NCBI RefSeq assembly: GCF_010731575.1
Contig: NZ_AP022617.1
Coordinates: forward strand, 186,001-250,000
DNA: 64,000 nucleotides
Direction of reading: 5' to 3'
Origin: Mycolicibacterium monacense
GTDB lineage: Bacteria; Actinomycetota; Actinomycetes; Mycobacteriales; Mycobacteriaceae
Shown here: piece after piece, positions 27,774 to 35,935 of the stretch
Position numbering within the stretch: the stretch's first letter is position 1
Layout of the letters: each line of letters opens with the position of its first letter
Made by a program: the position numbers and the translations under genes
Notes under the pieces: generated by a model
Told to the model about the DNA's origin: nothing
Seen by the model: only the letters and a program-made list of their open reading frames with translations
Database searches by the model: none

Positions 27774-28811
27774 TCAGGGAAAGGTGAGTTCGGGATCGGC
27801 GGGTGCGAAATAGGCGTCGACGTCCGCGGCGGTGACCTCGTCGACCGACTGATGCGACCACTTCGGGTTGCGGTCCTTGTCGACCAGTTGGGCGCGGATG
27901 CCCTCGACGAAGTCGTGTGAGCGCAGCGACGCACACGAGACGCGGTATTCGTCGCGGAGCACGTCCTCCAGTGTGTCGAGTCGGCCTGCCCGGCGGACGG
28001 ATTCGAGCGTGACGGCCAGCGCGACGGGCGAGCGCGACGCGATGAGGTCGGCGGCGTCGTTGGCCGGGCCGGCGGCGTGGCCGCGCAGGGCGGCGATGAT
28101 GTCGGCGACGGTGTCACCCGCGTAGCACTCGTCGATCCAGTCACGTTGGGCGAGGAGCTGACTGGGCGGCGGCTCGGTGGTGTGGGCGGCCAGCGCGGCG
28201 TCGACCCCGTCGGCGACGACCGCGGCCTTGAAGGCGTCGAGCTGGTCGTGGGGGACGAAGTGGTCGGCGAACCCCATGGCGATCGCGTCGGCCCCGGAGA
28301 ACGGGGCGCCGGTGAGCGCGGCGTGGAGGCCGAGCAGGCCGGGGGCGCGGGAGAGCAGGTAGGTGCCGCCGACGTCGGGGATGAAGCCGATGCCGACCTC
28401 CGGCATGCCCATCTTCGTGGTGTCGGTGACCACCCGCACGTCGCCGTGCGCGCTGACCCCGACGCCGCCGCCCATGACGATGCCGTCCATCACCGCCACA
28501 TACGGTTTGGGATAGCCGCCGATGTAGGAGTTGAGCTGGTACTCCTCGAACCAGAACCGCCGCGCGTCCGCGCCGCCGGCCTTGGCGCTGTGATAGAGCG
28601 CGATCACGTCGCCGCCCGCGCACAGACCCCGTTCGCCGGCGCCGGTGAGCAGGACGGTCCGGACACCGTCGTCCTTCTCCCAGGCGTGCAGCGCGTCGGC
28701 CAGCGTGGTCACCATGCCGTGGGTCAGCGAGTTGATCGCCTTCGGCCGGTTCAGCGTGACGAGGCCAACGCCGTTCTCCACAGAAACTAGGACATCCTCG
28801 TTTTCCGCCAC
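27774..28811 (-). CDS. echA9: EchA9, 3-hydroxyisobutyryl-CoA hydrolase-type
   Basis: Crotonase-superfamily protein of 345 residues, the same length as Rv1071c. LCAGGDVIALYHSAKAGG and VMGGGVGVSAHGDVRVV are typical of 3-hydroxyisobutyryl-CoA hydrolases of valine breakdown, rather than hydratases. Start GTG 28811 is fixed by homology (VAENEDVLVSVENGVGL) and by a TACATT box 7 nt upstream. The longer frame upstream is rejected. First gene of an operon with echA8. Confidence 0.9.
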   Translation of the reverse strand: MAENEDVLVSVENGVGLVTLNRPKAINSLTHGMVTTLADALHAWEKDDGVRTVLLTGAGERGLCAGGDVIALYHSAKAGGADARRFWFEEYQLNSYIGGYPKPYVAVMDGIVMGGGVGVSAHGDVRVVTDTTKMGMPEVGIGFIPDVGGTYLLSRAPGLLGLHAALTGAPFSGADAIAMGFADHFVPHDQLDAFKAAVVADGVDAALAAHTTEPPPSQLLAQRDWIDECYAGDTVADIIAALRGHAAGPANDAADLIASRSPVALAVTLESVRRAGRLDTLEDVLRDEYRVSCASLRSHDFVEGIRAQLVDKDRNPKWSHQSVDEVTAADVDAYFAPADPELTFP

Positions 28812-28818
28812 GGGAAGC

Positions 28819-28824
28819 AATGTA
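28819..28824 (-). promoter_or_regulatory. -10 box of leaderless echA9 promoter
   Basis: On the minus strand TACATT lies exactly 7 nt before GTG 28811, the usual geometry of a leaderless mycobacterial transcript. Confidence 0.6.
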
Positions 28825-28980
28825 GATCGTCGCCCGTGCCCGGCGCACGACGGGTAAGGTTTCGCTCGACTGTCCTGGGAAGTTCCTGTGAGATCTTGAC
28901 ACCGATTTCGGGAACTCATGCCGGACCGTCGATCGTTGATCGTGTGTTCGTCATCGAACCACCTATGAGAGGACCCGACG

Positions 28981-29829
28981 GTGCGCGAGAGCAGCAACCC
29001 GGTATTCCGCTCCCTGCCGAAGACGCAGGGCGGATACGCGACATTCGGTACCGGAGCCGCCGGCTACGGTGCCCAGCAGGTACACGCTGAGCCGTATACG
29101 ACGCAGTACCCGGAGCAGACCGGCGTCGCCCGGCCGATGACCATCGACGACGTCGTCACCAAGACCGGCATCACGCTGGCCGTGCTGTCGGCCGTCGCCG
29201 TCGTCTCCTACTTCCTCGTCGGCATGAACCCGGCGCTGGCCGGCCCGCTGACCATGATCGGCGCCATCGGCGGCCTGGTGGTCGTCCTGATCGCGACCTT
29301 CGGCCGCAAGCAGGACAACCCGGGCGTCGTGCTGACCTACGCGGGCCTGGAAGGTCTGTTCCTGGGCGCGATCTCGTGGCTGTTCGGCAACGTCATCGTC
29401 GCCGGCGGTAATGCCGGCGCGCTGATCACCCAGGCGCTGCTCGCCACGTTCGGTGTGTTCTTCGGCATGCTCGTCGTCTACAAGACCGGCGCCATCCGCG
29501 TCACCCCGAAGTTCACCCGCATGATCGTCGCCGGCCTGTTCGGCGTGCTGGTGCTGATGCTCGGCAACTTCGTGCTCGCGCTGTTCGGTGTGGGCGGCGG
29601 CGAGGGCATGGGCCTGCGCAGCGGCGGCACGATCGCCATCATCTTCTCGCTGGTCTGCATCGGCCTCGCGGCGTTCAGCTTCCTGATCGACTTCGACGCC
29701 GCCGACCAGATGATCCGCGCCGGTGCGCCGGAGAAGGCCGCGTGGGGCGTCGCCCTGGGCCTGACCGTCACGCTGGTCTGGCTGTACATCGAGATCCTGC
29801 GGCTGCTCAGTTACTTCCAGAACGACTAG
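28981..29829 (+). CDS. Bax inhibitor-1/YccA-family membrane protein (Rv1072-type)
   Basis: Protein of 282 residues. A polar N-terminal 60 residues with Gly, Tyr and Gln (GYGAQQVHAEPYTTQYPEQ) precedes seven hydrophobic helices. The BI-1/LFG family includes Ca2+-leak channels. This variant (YccA-like, with AGLEGLFLGAISWLF and DFDAADQMI) is common in actinobacteria. Start GTG 28981 matches the conserved MRESSNPVFRSL N-terminus. A strong hairpin terminator follows. Confidence 0.88.
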   Translation: MRESSNPVFRSLPKTQGGYATFGTGAAGYGAQQVHAEPYTTQYPEQTGVARPMTIDDVVTKTGITLAVLSAVAVVSYFLVGMNPALAGPLTMIGAIGGLVVVLIATFGRKQDNPGVVLTYAGLEGLFLGAISWLFGNVIVAGGNAGALITQALLATFGVFFGMLVVYKTGAIRVTPKFTRMIVAGLFGVLVLMLGNFVLALFGVGGGEGMGLRSGGTIAIIFSLVCIGLAAFSFLIDFDAADQMIRAGAPEKAAWGVALGLTVTLVWLYIEILRLLSYFQND

Positions 29830-29843
29830 CAGCCCTCTAGGGA

Positions 29844-29870
29844 AGCCCGGCACCGGTGGTGCCGGGCTTT
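29844..29870 (+). terminator. Intrinsic terminator after BI-1 gene
   Basis: AGCCCGGCACC and GGTGCCGGGCT are perfect 11-nt arms around GGT, followed by TTTCT. It starts 15 nt after the stop codon and is the most canonical terminator in the window. Confidence 0.88.
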
Positions 29871-29883
29871 CTGCTATTGCATG

Positions 29884-29948
29884 GCGTTGACTTTGCGCCT
29901 ACGGCGTTCGCCACCCGCACTTTCGCGCCTCCAGCGCAGAGTCGACGC
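29884..29948. repeat. Left palindromic repeat flanking the DUF559 gene
   Basis: Arms GCGTTGACTTTGCGC and GCGCAGAGTCGACGC pair along all 15 positions if two G-U pairs are allowed. They enclose a 35-nt centre with CGGCGTTCGCCACCCGCAC. The right-hand copy at 30885-30945 has the same arm and centre sequence (TTCGCCACTCGCAC), so the two are direct copies of one element around the gene. Confidence 0.75.
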
Positions 29949-30043
29949 GGGGCGGTATGCACAGTGCGCGATTCGTCCACATGCCGAGCTGTGGGCTGTG
30001 AAACGACGAACGGCGCGTCGGCGGCCGTCACGACACTTCGGCC

Positions 30044-30889
30044 ATGGACGATCTGCCCTTCATCGGATCCGAGGCGTTGGCGGATGGACGGCTCACTCGG
30101 TACGAGCTTCGCCGCTACCACCGGGCGATCATGCCGGACGTCTACGTCGATCGGCGGGCGGAGCCGTCGCTGCGTCAACGCACGGTGTCGGCATGGTTGT
30201 GGACGCGGCGCGAAGGTGTCGTCGCGGGACTGCCAGCTGCCGCGCTGCATGGCGCGAAATGGATCGACGACGACGTCCCGGTCGAGTTGATCTGGCGAAA
30301 TGCACGAACCCCACCGGGCGTCGTCACCCGCGCGGACGCACTTCTCGACGGCGAGGTTGCGACACTCGACGGTCTGCCGGTCACGACTGCCGATCGCACC
30401 GCATTCGACCTCGGCCGGCGGGGTCCGCTCACCGCGGCAGTGGCCCGGCTCGACGCCTTGATCCGGGCGACCGATGTCGGGGTCGGCGACATCGAGGCGC
30501 TCGCCGCAGCGCATCCCCATACGCGGGGCCTGCGCCAGTTGGAGAAGGCGCTCGATCTCGTGGACGTCGGCGCCGAATCGCCGAAGGAGACGTGGTTACG
30601 CCTGCTGTTGATCCGCCACGACTTTCCACGCCCGCGAACCCAGATCCCGGTCCCTGCCCCCGACGGCCACACCACCTACTACCTCGACATGGGTTGGGAA
30701 GACCTCGAGTTGGCCGTCGAGTATGACGGTGACCACCACCGGACGACGAAGGACCGTTTCGCCTACGAGATCCAGCGTGCAGAGGACATCGCGGCGGCGG
30801 GTTGGCACGTCGTCAGGGTGGCGGCGCGCAGCCGGGAAGCCGACGTGATCCGCCGCGTGACCCGCGCTTGGCGGCTACGCACCAGTTGA
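30044..30889 (+). CDS. AbiEi-like/DUF559 (Vsr-fold endonuclease-like) protein
   Basis: Protein of 281 residues. The N-terminal part resembles the winged-helix and linker of AbiEi-type proteins (RLTRYELRRYHRAIMPDVYV, LPAAALHGAKWI). From about residue 178 there is a DUF559 domain of the Vsr/PD-(D/E)XK nuclease fold: E179/E182 in GAESPKETWLR, D215 in YYLDMG, and E226/D228/D230 in AVEYDGDHHR. The acidic residues expected of a nuclease are therefore present. No partner gene lies beside it. Two long palindromic repeats bracket it, and its stop codon is inside the right one. It occupies the place of Rv1073 in the otherwise conserved order, so it is probably an acquired or mobile unit. Confidence 0.75.
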   Translation: MDDLPFIGSEALADGRLTRYELRRYHRAIMPDVYVDRRAEPSLRQRTVSAWLWTRREGVVAGLPAAALHGAKWIDDDVPVELIWRNARTPPGVVTRADALLDGEVATLDGLPVTTADRTAFDLGRRGPLTAAVARLDALIRATDVGVGDIEALAAAHPHTRGLRQLEKALDLVDVGAESPKETWLRLLLIRHDFPRPRTQIPVPAPDGHTTYYLDMGWEDLELAVEYDGDHHRTTKDRFAYEIQRAEDIAAAGWHVVRVAARSREADVIRRVTRAWRLRTS

Positions 30890-30945
30890 CTCTGCGCTGA
30901 CGGCATTCGCCACTCGCACGTTTGCGCCGTGAGCGCAGAGTCAAC
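30885..30945. repeat. Right palindromic repeat flanking the DUF559 gene
   Basis: Perfect 14-nt arms GTTGACTCTGCGCT and AGCGCAGAGTCAAC. Inside them, ACGGC and GCCGT extend the hairpin. The copy overlaps the stop codon of the DUF559 gene and ends 9 nt before the fadA3 stop. It matches the left copy in arms and centre. Confidence 0.8.
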
Positions 30946-30953
30946 GAAAAGGG

Positions 30954-32171
30954 TTAGGAGAGCCGTTCGATGATCATCGCCATGCCCTGACCGCCGCCCA
31001 CACACATCGTCTCCAGACCGAACTGCTTGTCGTGGGTCTGCAGATTGTTCAGCAGCGTGGCGGTGATCCGGGCGCCGGTCATACCGAACGGATGCCCCAG
31101 CGCGATCGCGCCGCCCGAGACGTTGAGCTTGTCCTCGTCCATGCCCAGCGCCCGCGCGGAGCCCAGCACCTGGACGGCGAACGCCTCGTTGATCTCGTAG
31201 AGGTCGATGTCGGCGATGCCCATCCCGGCATTGCCCAGCGCCTTCTTGACGGCCTCGATCGGACCCAGGCCCATGATCTCCGGCGACAGCCCGGACACCC
31301 CGGTCGCGACGATGCGCGCCAACGGCGTCAGGCCCAGGTCGCGGGCCTTCTCGTCGCTCATGATGACCACGGCGGCGGCGCCGTCGTTCAGCGGGCAGGC
31401 GTTACCGGCGGTGATCGTGCCGTTGGGCCGGAAAACCGGCTTGAGCTGGCTGATCTTCTCGTAGGTGGTACCGGCGCGCGGGCCGTCGTCCTTGGACACG
31501 ACCGTGCCGTCCGGCAGCGTCACCGGCGAGATCTCCCGCTCGAAGAAGCCGTTGTTGATGGCCTCCTCGGCGCGGTTCTGCGAACGCACCCCCCAGTGGT
31601 CCTGGTCCTCGCGGCTGACGCCCGTGAAGAGCGCGACGTTCTCGGCGGTCTGGCCCATCGCGATGTAGACGTCCGGCAGGTTGCCGTCCTCGCGGGGGTC
31701 GTGCCACTCGTCGCCCCCGGCGGCGGCCTGGTTGGACCGTTCCTGGGCCTCGGCGAACTTCGGGTTCTTGGTGTCGGGCCAGCCGTCGGCGTTGCCCTTC
31801 GCGAAGCGCGACACCGTCTCGACGCCCGCCGAGATGAACGCGTGGCCCTCGCCGGCCTTGATCGCGTGGAACGCCATCCGGGAGGTCTGCAGCGACGACG
31901 AGCAGTACCGGTTCACGGTGGTGCCCGGCATGAAGTCGTAACCCAGCTGCACGGCCACCGCGCGGCCGATGTTGAAGCCGGACTCGCCTGCGGGCTGACC
32001 GCAGCCCATGATCAGGTCGTCGATGTCGCGCGGGTCCAGCGAGGGCACCTTGTCCAACGCGGCGCGCACCATCTGGGCGGCGAGGTCGTCGGGCCGCATG
32101 TCGACCAGCGACCCCTTGTTGGCGCGGCCGATCGGCGAACGCGCGGTCGAGACGATGACGGCTTCAGGCAT
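30954..32171 (-). CDS. fadA3: Acetyl-CoA acyltransferase FadA3
   Basis: Thiolase of 405 residues, the last step of beta-oxidation. The nucleophile C90 is in VNRYCSSSLQT, the histidine in IALGHPFGMTGARI and the second cysteine in TMCVGGGQGMAM, all at family positions. The place after the BI-1 gene corresponds to Rv1074c. It lies downstream of the GDSL esterase gene with a short hairpin between them. Confidence 0.92.
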   Translation of the reverse strand: MPEAVIVSTARSPIGRANKGSLVDMRPDDLAAQMVRAALDKVPSLDPRDIDDLIMGCGQPAGESGFNIGRAVAVQLGYDFMPGTTVNRYCSSSLQTSRMAFHAIKAGEGHAFISAGVETVSRFAKGNADGWPDTKNPKFAEAQERSNQAAAGGDEWHDPREDGNLPDVYIAMGQTAENVALFTGVSREDQDHWGVRSQNRAEEAINNGFFEREISPVTLPDGTVVSKDDGPRAGTTYEKISQLKPVFRPNGTITAGNACPLNDGAAAVVIMSDEKARDLGLTPLARIVATGVSGLSPEIMGLGPIEAVKKALGNAGMGIADIDLYEINEAFAVQVLGSARALGMDEDKLNVSGGAIALGHPFGMTGARITATLLNNLQTHDKQFGLETMCVGGGQGMAMIIERLS

Positions 32172-32190
32172 GACGGCTCCTCGTTTCGCT

Positions 32191-32209
32191 GGCTAGGTGA
32201 AACCTAGCC
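32191..32209 (-). terminator. Hairpin between GDSL esterase and fadA3 genes
   Basis: GGCTAGGT and ACCTAGCC are perfect arms with loop GAA and include the esterase stop codon. It could be a weak internal terminator or an operator for fadA3. No U-run follows. Confidence 0.4.
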
Positions 32210-33160
32210 TGGGGATGCGATGACCGGAGCGGGCACCCCGGTGGTGCGCCGCCACAGCCGGGTGATCCCGCCCAGCTTGGCCAGCAATGTGCTGACGTCC
32301 GCGGCCCGGGTCGGCAACGCCTGCTCCGACGCCCCGGTCGGGCTGTGCTCCCCGAGCGCCACGCACAGCGCGGGCAGCAACTGGCTGGCGGCCAGGGCAT
32401 AACCCGCCGCCGAGGGATGGAACATGTCGTCGGAGAACAGCACGTCGGGCTGTTTGTAGAACTCCGGTGCGAGCAGGTCGGAGAACGGCACCGGGACGCC
32501 ACCCTGGGCGCGTACGGCCGCCGCCTGTGCCCGCGCCAGGCGCAACCCCTTGGCCCGGGCCACCGTGCGCAGCGGCTGCGGGATGGCGGTGATCACGCCG
32601 AAGTCCGGACACGTGCCCACGACGACGACCGCATCGCTGGCCCGCAGGCGGGCGACGGCTTTGCCGAGCCTGCTCGCCGACTGCGAGACGCCGTTGAGCG
32701 CCGTGACGTCGTTCGCGCCGATCATGATGACGGCGGCGTCCGGCGGCGGTCCGGCCACGAACATCGCGTCGATCTGACCGGACAGGCCCTTGGAGGTGGC
32801 GCCGACGATCGCCTTGGTGCTCAGCCGGATGCGCTTACCGGACTGCTCGGCCAGGCCGCGCGCGATCAGCACGCCCGGCACCTCGTCGGCGGTGCGGCAG
32901 CCGTATCCGGTCGCGGTGGAGTCGCCGAAGATCATCAGATGCAGGTCGAACGGGTCACCCCGGTGCCACTTCTCGACGGGACCACCGCCGGGGGAGTAGA
33001 CGCCGTCCGCGCGCGGCGGCACGTCCCAGGACTTCGGGATGACCTGGCGGGCCTGGTCGGCCTGTCCGGTGAGCAGGTTTCGCACCCCGATGTAGGCGGA
33101 GCCAGTCGATGCGAGCGTGGCCGCCACCGCAGCCGCCAGGGCACCGCGTGATGCGCGCAC
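32204..33160 (-). CDS. SGNH/GDSL-type esterase (Rv1075c-type)
   Basis: Exported hydrolase of 318 residues. A hydrophobic N-terminus (ALAAAVAATLASTGSAY) is a signal peptide or anchor. SGNH blocks are visible: IFGDSTATGYGC (Ser), GATSKGLSGQ (Gly), IGANDVTAL (Asn) and DDMFHPSAAGYALA (Asp-His). Length fits Rv1075c (314). Start GTG 33160 is preferred because a TAAACT box lies 7 nt upstream. Probable ester or acyl-glycan hydrolase of the envelope. Confidence 0.85.
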   Translation of the reverse strand: MRASRGALAAAVAATLASTGSAYIGVRNLLTGQADQARQVIPKSWDVPPRADGVYSPGGGPVEKWHRGDPFDLHLMIFGDSTATGYGCRTADEVPGVLIARGLAEQSGKRIRLSTKAIVGATSKGLSGQIDAMFVAGPPPDAAVIMIGANDVTALNGVSQSASRLGKAVARLRASDAVVVVGTCPDFGVITAIPQPLRTVARAKGLRLARAQAAAVRAQGGVPVPFSDLLAPEFYKQPDVLFSDDMFHPSAAGYALAASQLLPALCVALGEHSPTGASEQALPTRAADVSTLLAKLGGITRLWRRTTGVPAPVIASPG

Positions 33161-33167
33161 AGTTGAC

Positions 33168-33173
33168 AGTTTA
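33168..33173 (-). promoter_or_regulatory. -10 box of leaderless GDSL esterase promoter
   Basis: Minus-strand TAAACT sits 7 nt before GTG 33160, leaderless geometry. Confidence 0.55.
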
Positions 33174-33250
33174 GGGACCGCCCGCGTGGCGACCCCCGAC
33201 CGGCGATCACGGTGCGGTATCAAACCCGGTACGAAATTTGTTTAGACCAT

Positions 33251-33266
33251 TGTGATATCGGTTACA
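33251..33266. promoter_or_regulatory. CRP-like site upstream of lipU
   Basis: TGTGATATCGGTTACA differs from the CRP palindrome TGTGA-N6-TCACA at one base. It lies about 80 nt before lipU and 90 nt before the divergent esterase gene. Candidate only. Confidence 0.45.
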
Positions 33267-33343
33267 AGTGCGAAGCTGAGTTACGGAGATCGGCTGAGTA
33301 GCTGAGCACACCTGGCACTACAACGGCGTAGAAGGTGGTGGCG

Positions 33344-34396
33344 ATGACGGCACCGAGTAGGGTCCCGAGCTCCTCGTATGCTGGCCTCCGGGCGGGTCGA
33401 CCGCAGAAGCCGCGGCGCTTCCCGGTCAGCGACGGCGCAACGGTCGAGGTGGTCGAAGACGGCCCGAGCATCCCCGCGCGACTCATGTCGCTGGCGGCGA
33501 TGATGACGATCAAGCCCACGCTGACGATCGGTAGCCTCGCACCGAAGATGCCCTGGCCGTGGGGTGCCGTCGACTTTGCCTGCCGCGCCCTGCGCCCGGC
33601 CCCGGGCACCGTCCGCGCCACCATCGGCCTGCAGAACTGCACCGCCCAGCTGGTGCGGGCGCCCGGCGTCCTGCCGGCCGACGGCAAGCGCAGCGTGATC
33701 CTCTACATGCACGGCGGCGCTTTCCTGACGTGTGGCGTCAACTCGCACAGCCGGCTCGTGACGGCGCTGTCGAAGTTCGCTGACAGCCCGGCGCTGGTCG
33801 TCAACTACCGGATGATCCCCAAGCATTCGGTGGGTCAGGCCGTCGACGACTGCTACGACGCCTACCTGTGGCTGCGCCGCAAGGGCTACGAACCCGACCA
33901 GATCGTGCTGGCCGGTGACTCGGCGGGTGGATACCTGTCGCTGGCCCTCGCCGAGCGGTTGCAGCTCGAGGACGAGACCCCCGCCGCGGTGGTCACCATG
34001 TCCCCGCTGTTCGAGCTCGACAACGAGGCCCGCGCCAACCACCCGAACGTCCGCAGCGACGCGATGTTCCCGCAGCGGGCGTTCCACGCCCTGGTCGAGC
34101 TCATCGAGCACGCCGCCGAGAAGCATCTCGTCGACGGCCGTCCCGAGCCGGTGTACGAACCGCTCGACCACATCGAACCCGGGCTGCCGCGCACGCTGAT
34201 CCACGTGTCCGGCTCCGAGGTGCTCATCAGCGACGCCCGTAAGGCGGCGCGTCTGCTGGCCGCCGCCGGCGTCCCGGTCGAGGTCCGGGTGTGGCCGGGG
34301 CAGATGCACGTCTTCCAGCTCGGGGCGCCGCTGGTGTCGGAGGCGCAGCGTTCGCTGCGCCAGATCGGTGAGTACATACGAGAGGCCACCTGGTAG
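33344..34396 (+). CDS. lipU: Alpha/beta hydrolase LipU (HSL/lipase family)
   Basis: Hormone-sensitive-lipase-type esterase of 350 residues. Oxyanion motif YMHGGAFLTCG, nucleophile VLAGDSAGGYLSLAL, and catalytic Asp/His in HVSGSEVLISDARK and GQMHVFQL. Family members hydrolyse short-chain esters or acylglycerols. Rv1076 (LipU) occupies the same place before cbs. ATG 33344 is taken as start; GTG 33335 or 33338 are also possible and would add three residues or fewer. Confidence 0.87.
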   Translation: MTAPSRVPSSSYAGLRAGRPQKPRRFPVSDGATVEVVEDGPSIPARLMSLAAMMTIKPTLTIGSLAPKMPWPWGAVDFACRALRPAPGTVRATIGLQNCTAQLVRAPGVLPADGKRSVILYMHGGAFLTCGVNSHSRLVTALSKFADSPALVVNYRMIPKHSVGQAVDDCYDAYLWLRRKGYEPDQIVLAGDSAGGYLSLALAERLQLEDETPAAVVTMSPLFELDNEARANHPNVRSDAMFPQRAFHALVELIEHAAEKHLVDGRPEPVYEPLDHIEPGLPRTLIHVSGSEVLISDARKAARLLAAAGVPVEVRVWPGQMHVFQLGAPLVSEAQRSLRQIGEYIREATW

Positions 34397-34425
34397 TCGT
34401 TCGGCGCGCCTGGGACGATGGAGTC

Positions 34426-35820
34426 ATGCGCATCGCCCAGCACGTCAGTGAGCTCATCGGCAACACCCCTCTGGTACAGCTGAATTCTGTTGTCCCCGAG
34501 GGGGCTGGCACGGTCGCGGCGAAGATCGAATACCTCAACCCCGGCGGCAGCTCCAAGGACCGGATCGCGGTCAAGATGATCGACGCCGCCGAGGCCAGCG
34601 GTGAGCTCAAACCGGGCGGCACCATTGTCGAACCGACATCGGGCAACACCGGCGTCGGGCTCGCGCTGGTCGCCCAGCAGCGCGGCTACAAGTGCATCTT
34701 CGTCTGCCCCGACAAGGTCAGCGAGGACAAGCGCAACGTGCTGCGCGCCTACGGCGCCGACGTGGTGGTGTGCCCGACGGCGGTGGCCCCCGACGATCCG
34801 GACAGCTACTACAGCGTCTCCAACCGCCTCGTCACCGAGATCGAGGGCGCGTGGAAGCCCGACCAGTACTCCAACCCGATGGGGCCGGAGTCCCACTACG
34901 AGACCACCGGGCCGGAGATCTGGCGCGACACCGACGGCAAGGTCACCCACTTCGTGGCCGGCGTCGGCACCGGCGGCACCATCACCGGCGCCGGGCGGTA
35001 CCTCAAGGAGGTCTCCGGCGGGAAGGTCCGCGTCATCGGCGCCGACCCCGAGGGCTCGGTGTACTCCGGAGGCACCGGTCGCCCGTATCTGGTCGAGGGT
35101 GTCGGCGAGGACTTCTGGCCGTCGGCCTACGACCCCGCCGTGCCGGACGAGATCATCGCCGTCTCGGACGCCGACTCGTTCGACATGACGCGCCGGTTGG
35201 CCCGCGAGGAGGGCCTGCTGGTGGGCGGCTCGTGCGGGATGGCCGTGGTGGCCGCGATCGAGGTCGCGCAGAAGGCCGGTCCGGACGCGTTGGTGGTGGT
35301 GTTGCTGCCCGACGGCGGCCGCGGCTACCTGTCGAAGATCTTCAACGACTCGTGGATGTCGTCCTACGGATTCCTGCGCAACCGGCTGGACGGGTCGATC
35401 GAACAGCCGACCGTCGGAGATGTGTTGCGCGGCAAGTCCGGTGAGCTGCCCGACCTGGTGCACACCCATCCGTCGGAGACGGTGCGCGACGCCATCGGGA
35501 TCCTGCGCGAGTACGGCGTCTCGCAGATGCCCGTCGTCGGCGCCGAACCACCCGTGATGGCCGGTGAGGTCGCGGGCAGCGTCTCGGAACGCGAGCTGCT
35601 GTCGGCGGTCTTCGAAGGCCGCGCCAAGCTGGCCGATGCGGTGGCCGAGCACATGAGCCCGCCCATGCCGCTCATCGGGGCGGGCGAGTTGGTCAGCACC
35701 GCCGCCAAGACCCTGCGCGAATGCGATGCGCTGATGGTGGTCGAGGAGGGTAAACCGGTCGGTGTGGTCACCCGCCACGACCTGCTCGGCTTCCTGTCGG
35801 ACGGCAGCACGCGGCGTTAG
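34426..35820 (+). CDS. cbs: Cystathionine beta-synthase
   Basis: PLP enzyme of 464 residues, the length of Rv1077, that condenses serine and homocysteine. K44 in YLNPGGSSKDRIA binds PLP; TSGNTGVGLALVAQQ and GVGTGGTITGAGRYL complete the site. Residues from about 335 form two CBS domains (SGELPDLVHTHPSETV, LADAVAEHMSPPMP), which may bind an adenosyl ligand. With MetB 2 kb away it gives both arms of transsulfuration. Confidence 0.95.
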   Translation: MRIAQHVSELIGNTPLVQLNSVVPEGAGTVAAKIEYLNPGGSSKDRIAVKMIDAAEASGELKPGGTIVEPTSGNTGVGLALVAQQRGYKCIFVCPDKVSEDKRNVLRAYGADVVVCPTAVAPDDPDSYYSVSNRLVTEIEGAWKPDQYSNPMGPESHYETTGPEIWRDTDGKVTHFVAGVGTGGTITGAGRYLKEVSGGKVRVIGADPEGSVYSGGTGRPYLVEGVGEDFWPSAYDPAVPDEIIAVSDADSFDMTRRLAREEGLLVGGSCGMAVVAAIEVAQKAGPDALVVVLLPDGGRGYLSKIFNDSWMSSYGFLRNRLDGSIEQPTVGDVLRGKSGELPDLVHTHPSETVRDAIGILREYGVSQMPVVGAEPPVMAGEVAGSVSERELLSAVFEGRAKLADAVAEHMSPPMPLIGAGELVSTAAKTLRECDALMVVEEGKPVGVVTRHDLLGFLSDGSTRR

Positions 35821-35935
35821 TGGGATGCCATGGCGGCCATGCCTTCTGCCGTTGTGGTGAATCCGGTGCGCCGGGCGTGATCTTCGGTACTGTTAGCTCG
35901 CTCGTTCACAGCTGACCGCACATCGGAGAGCGACC

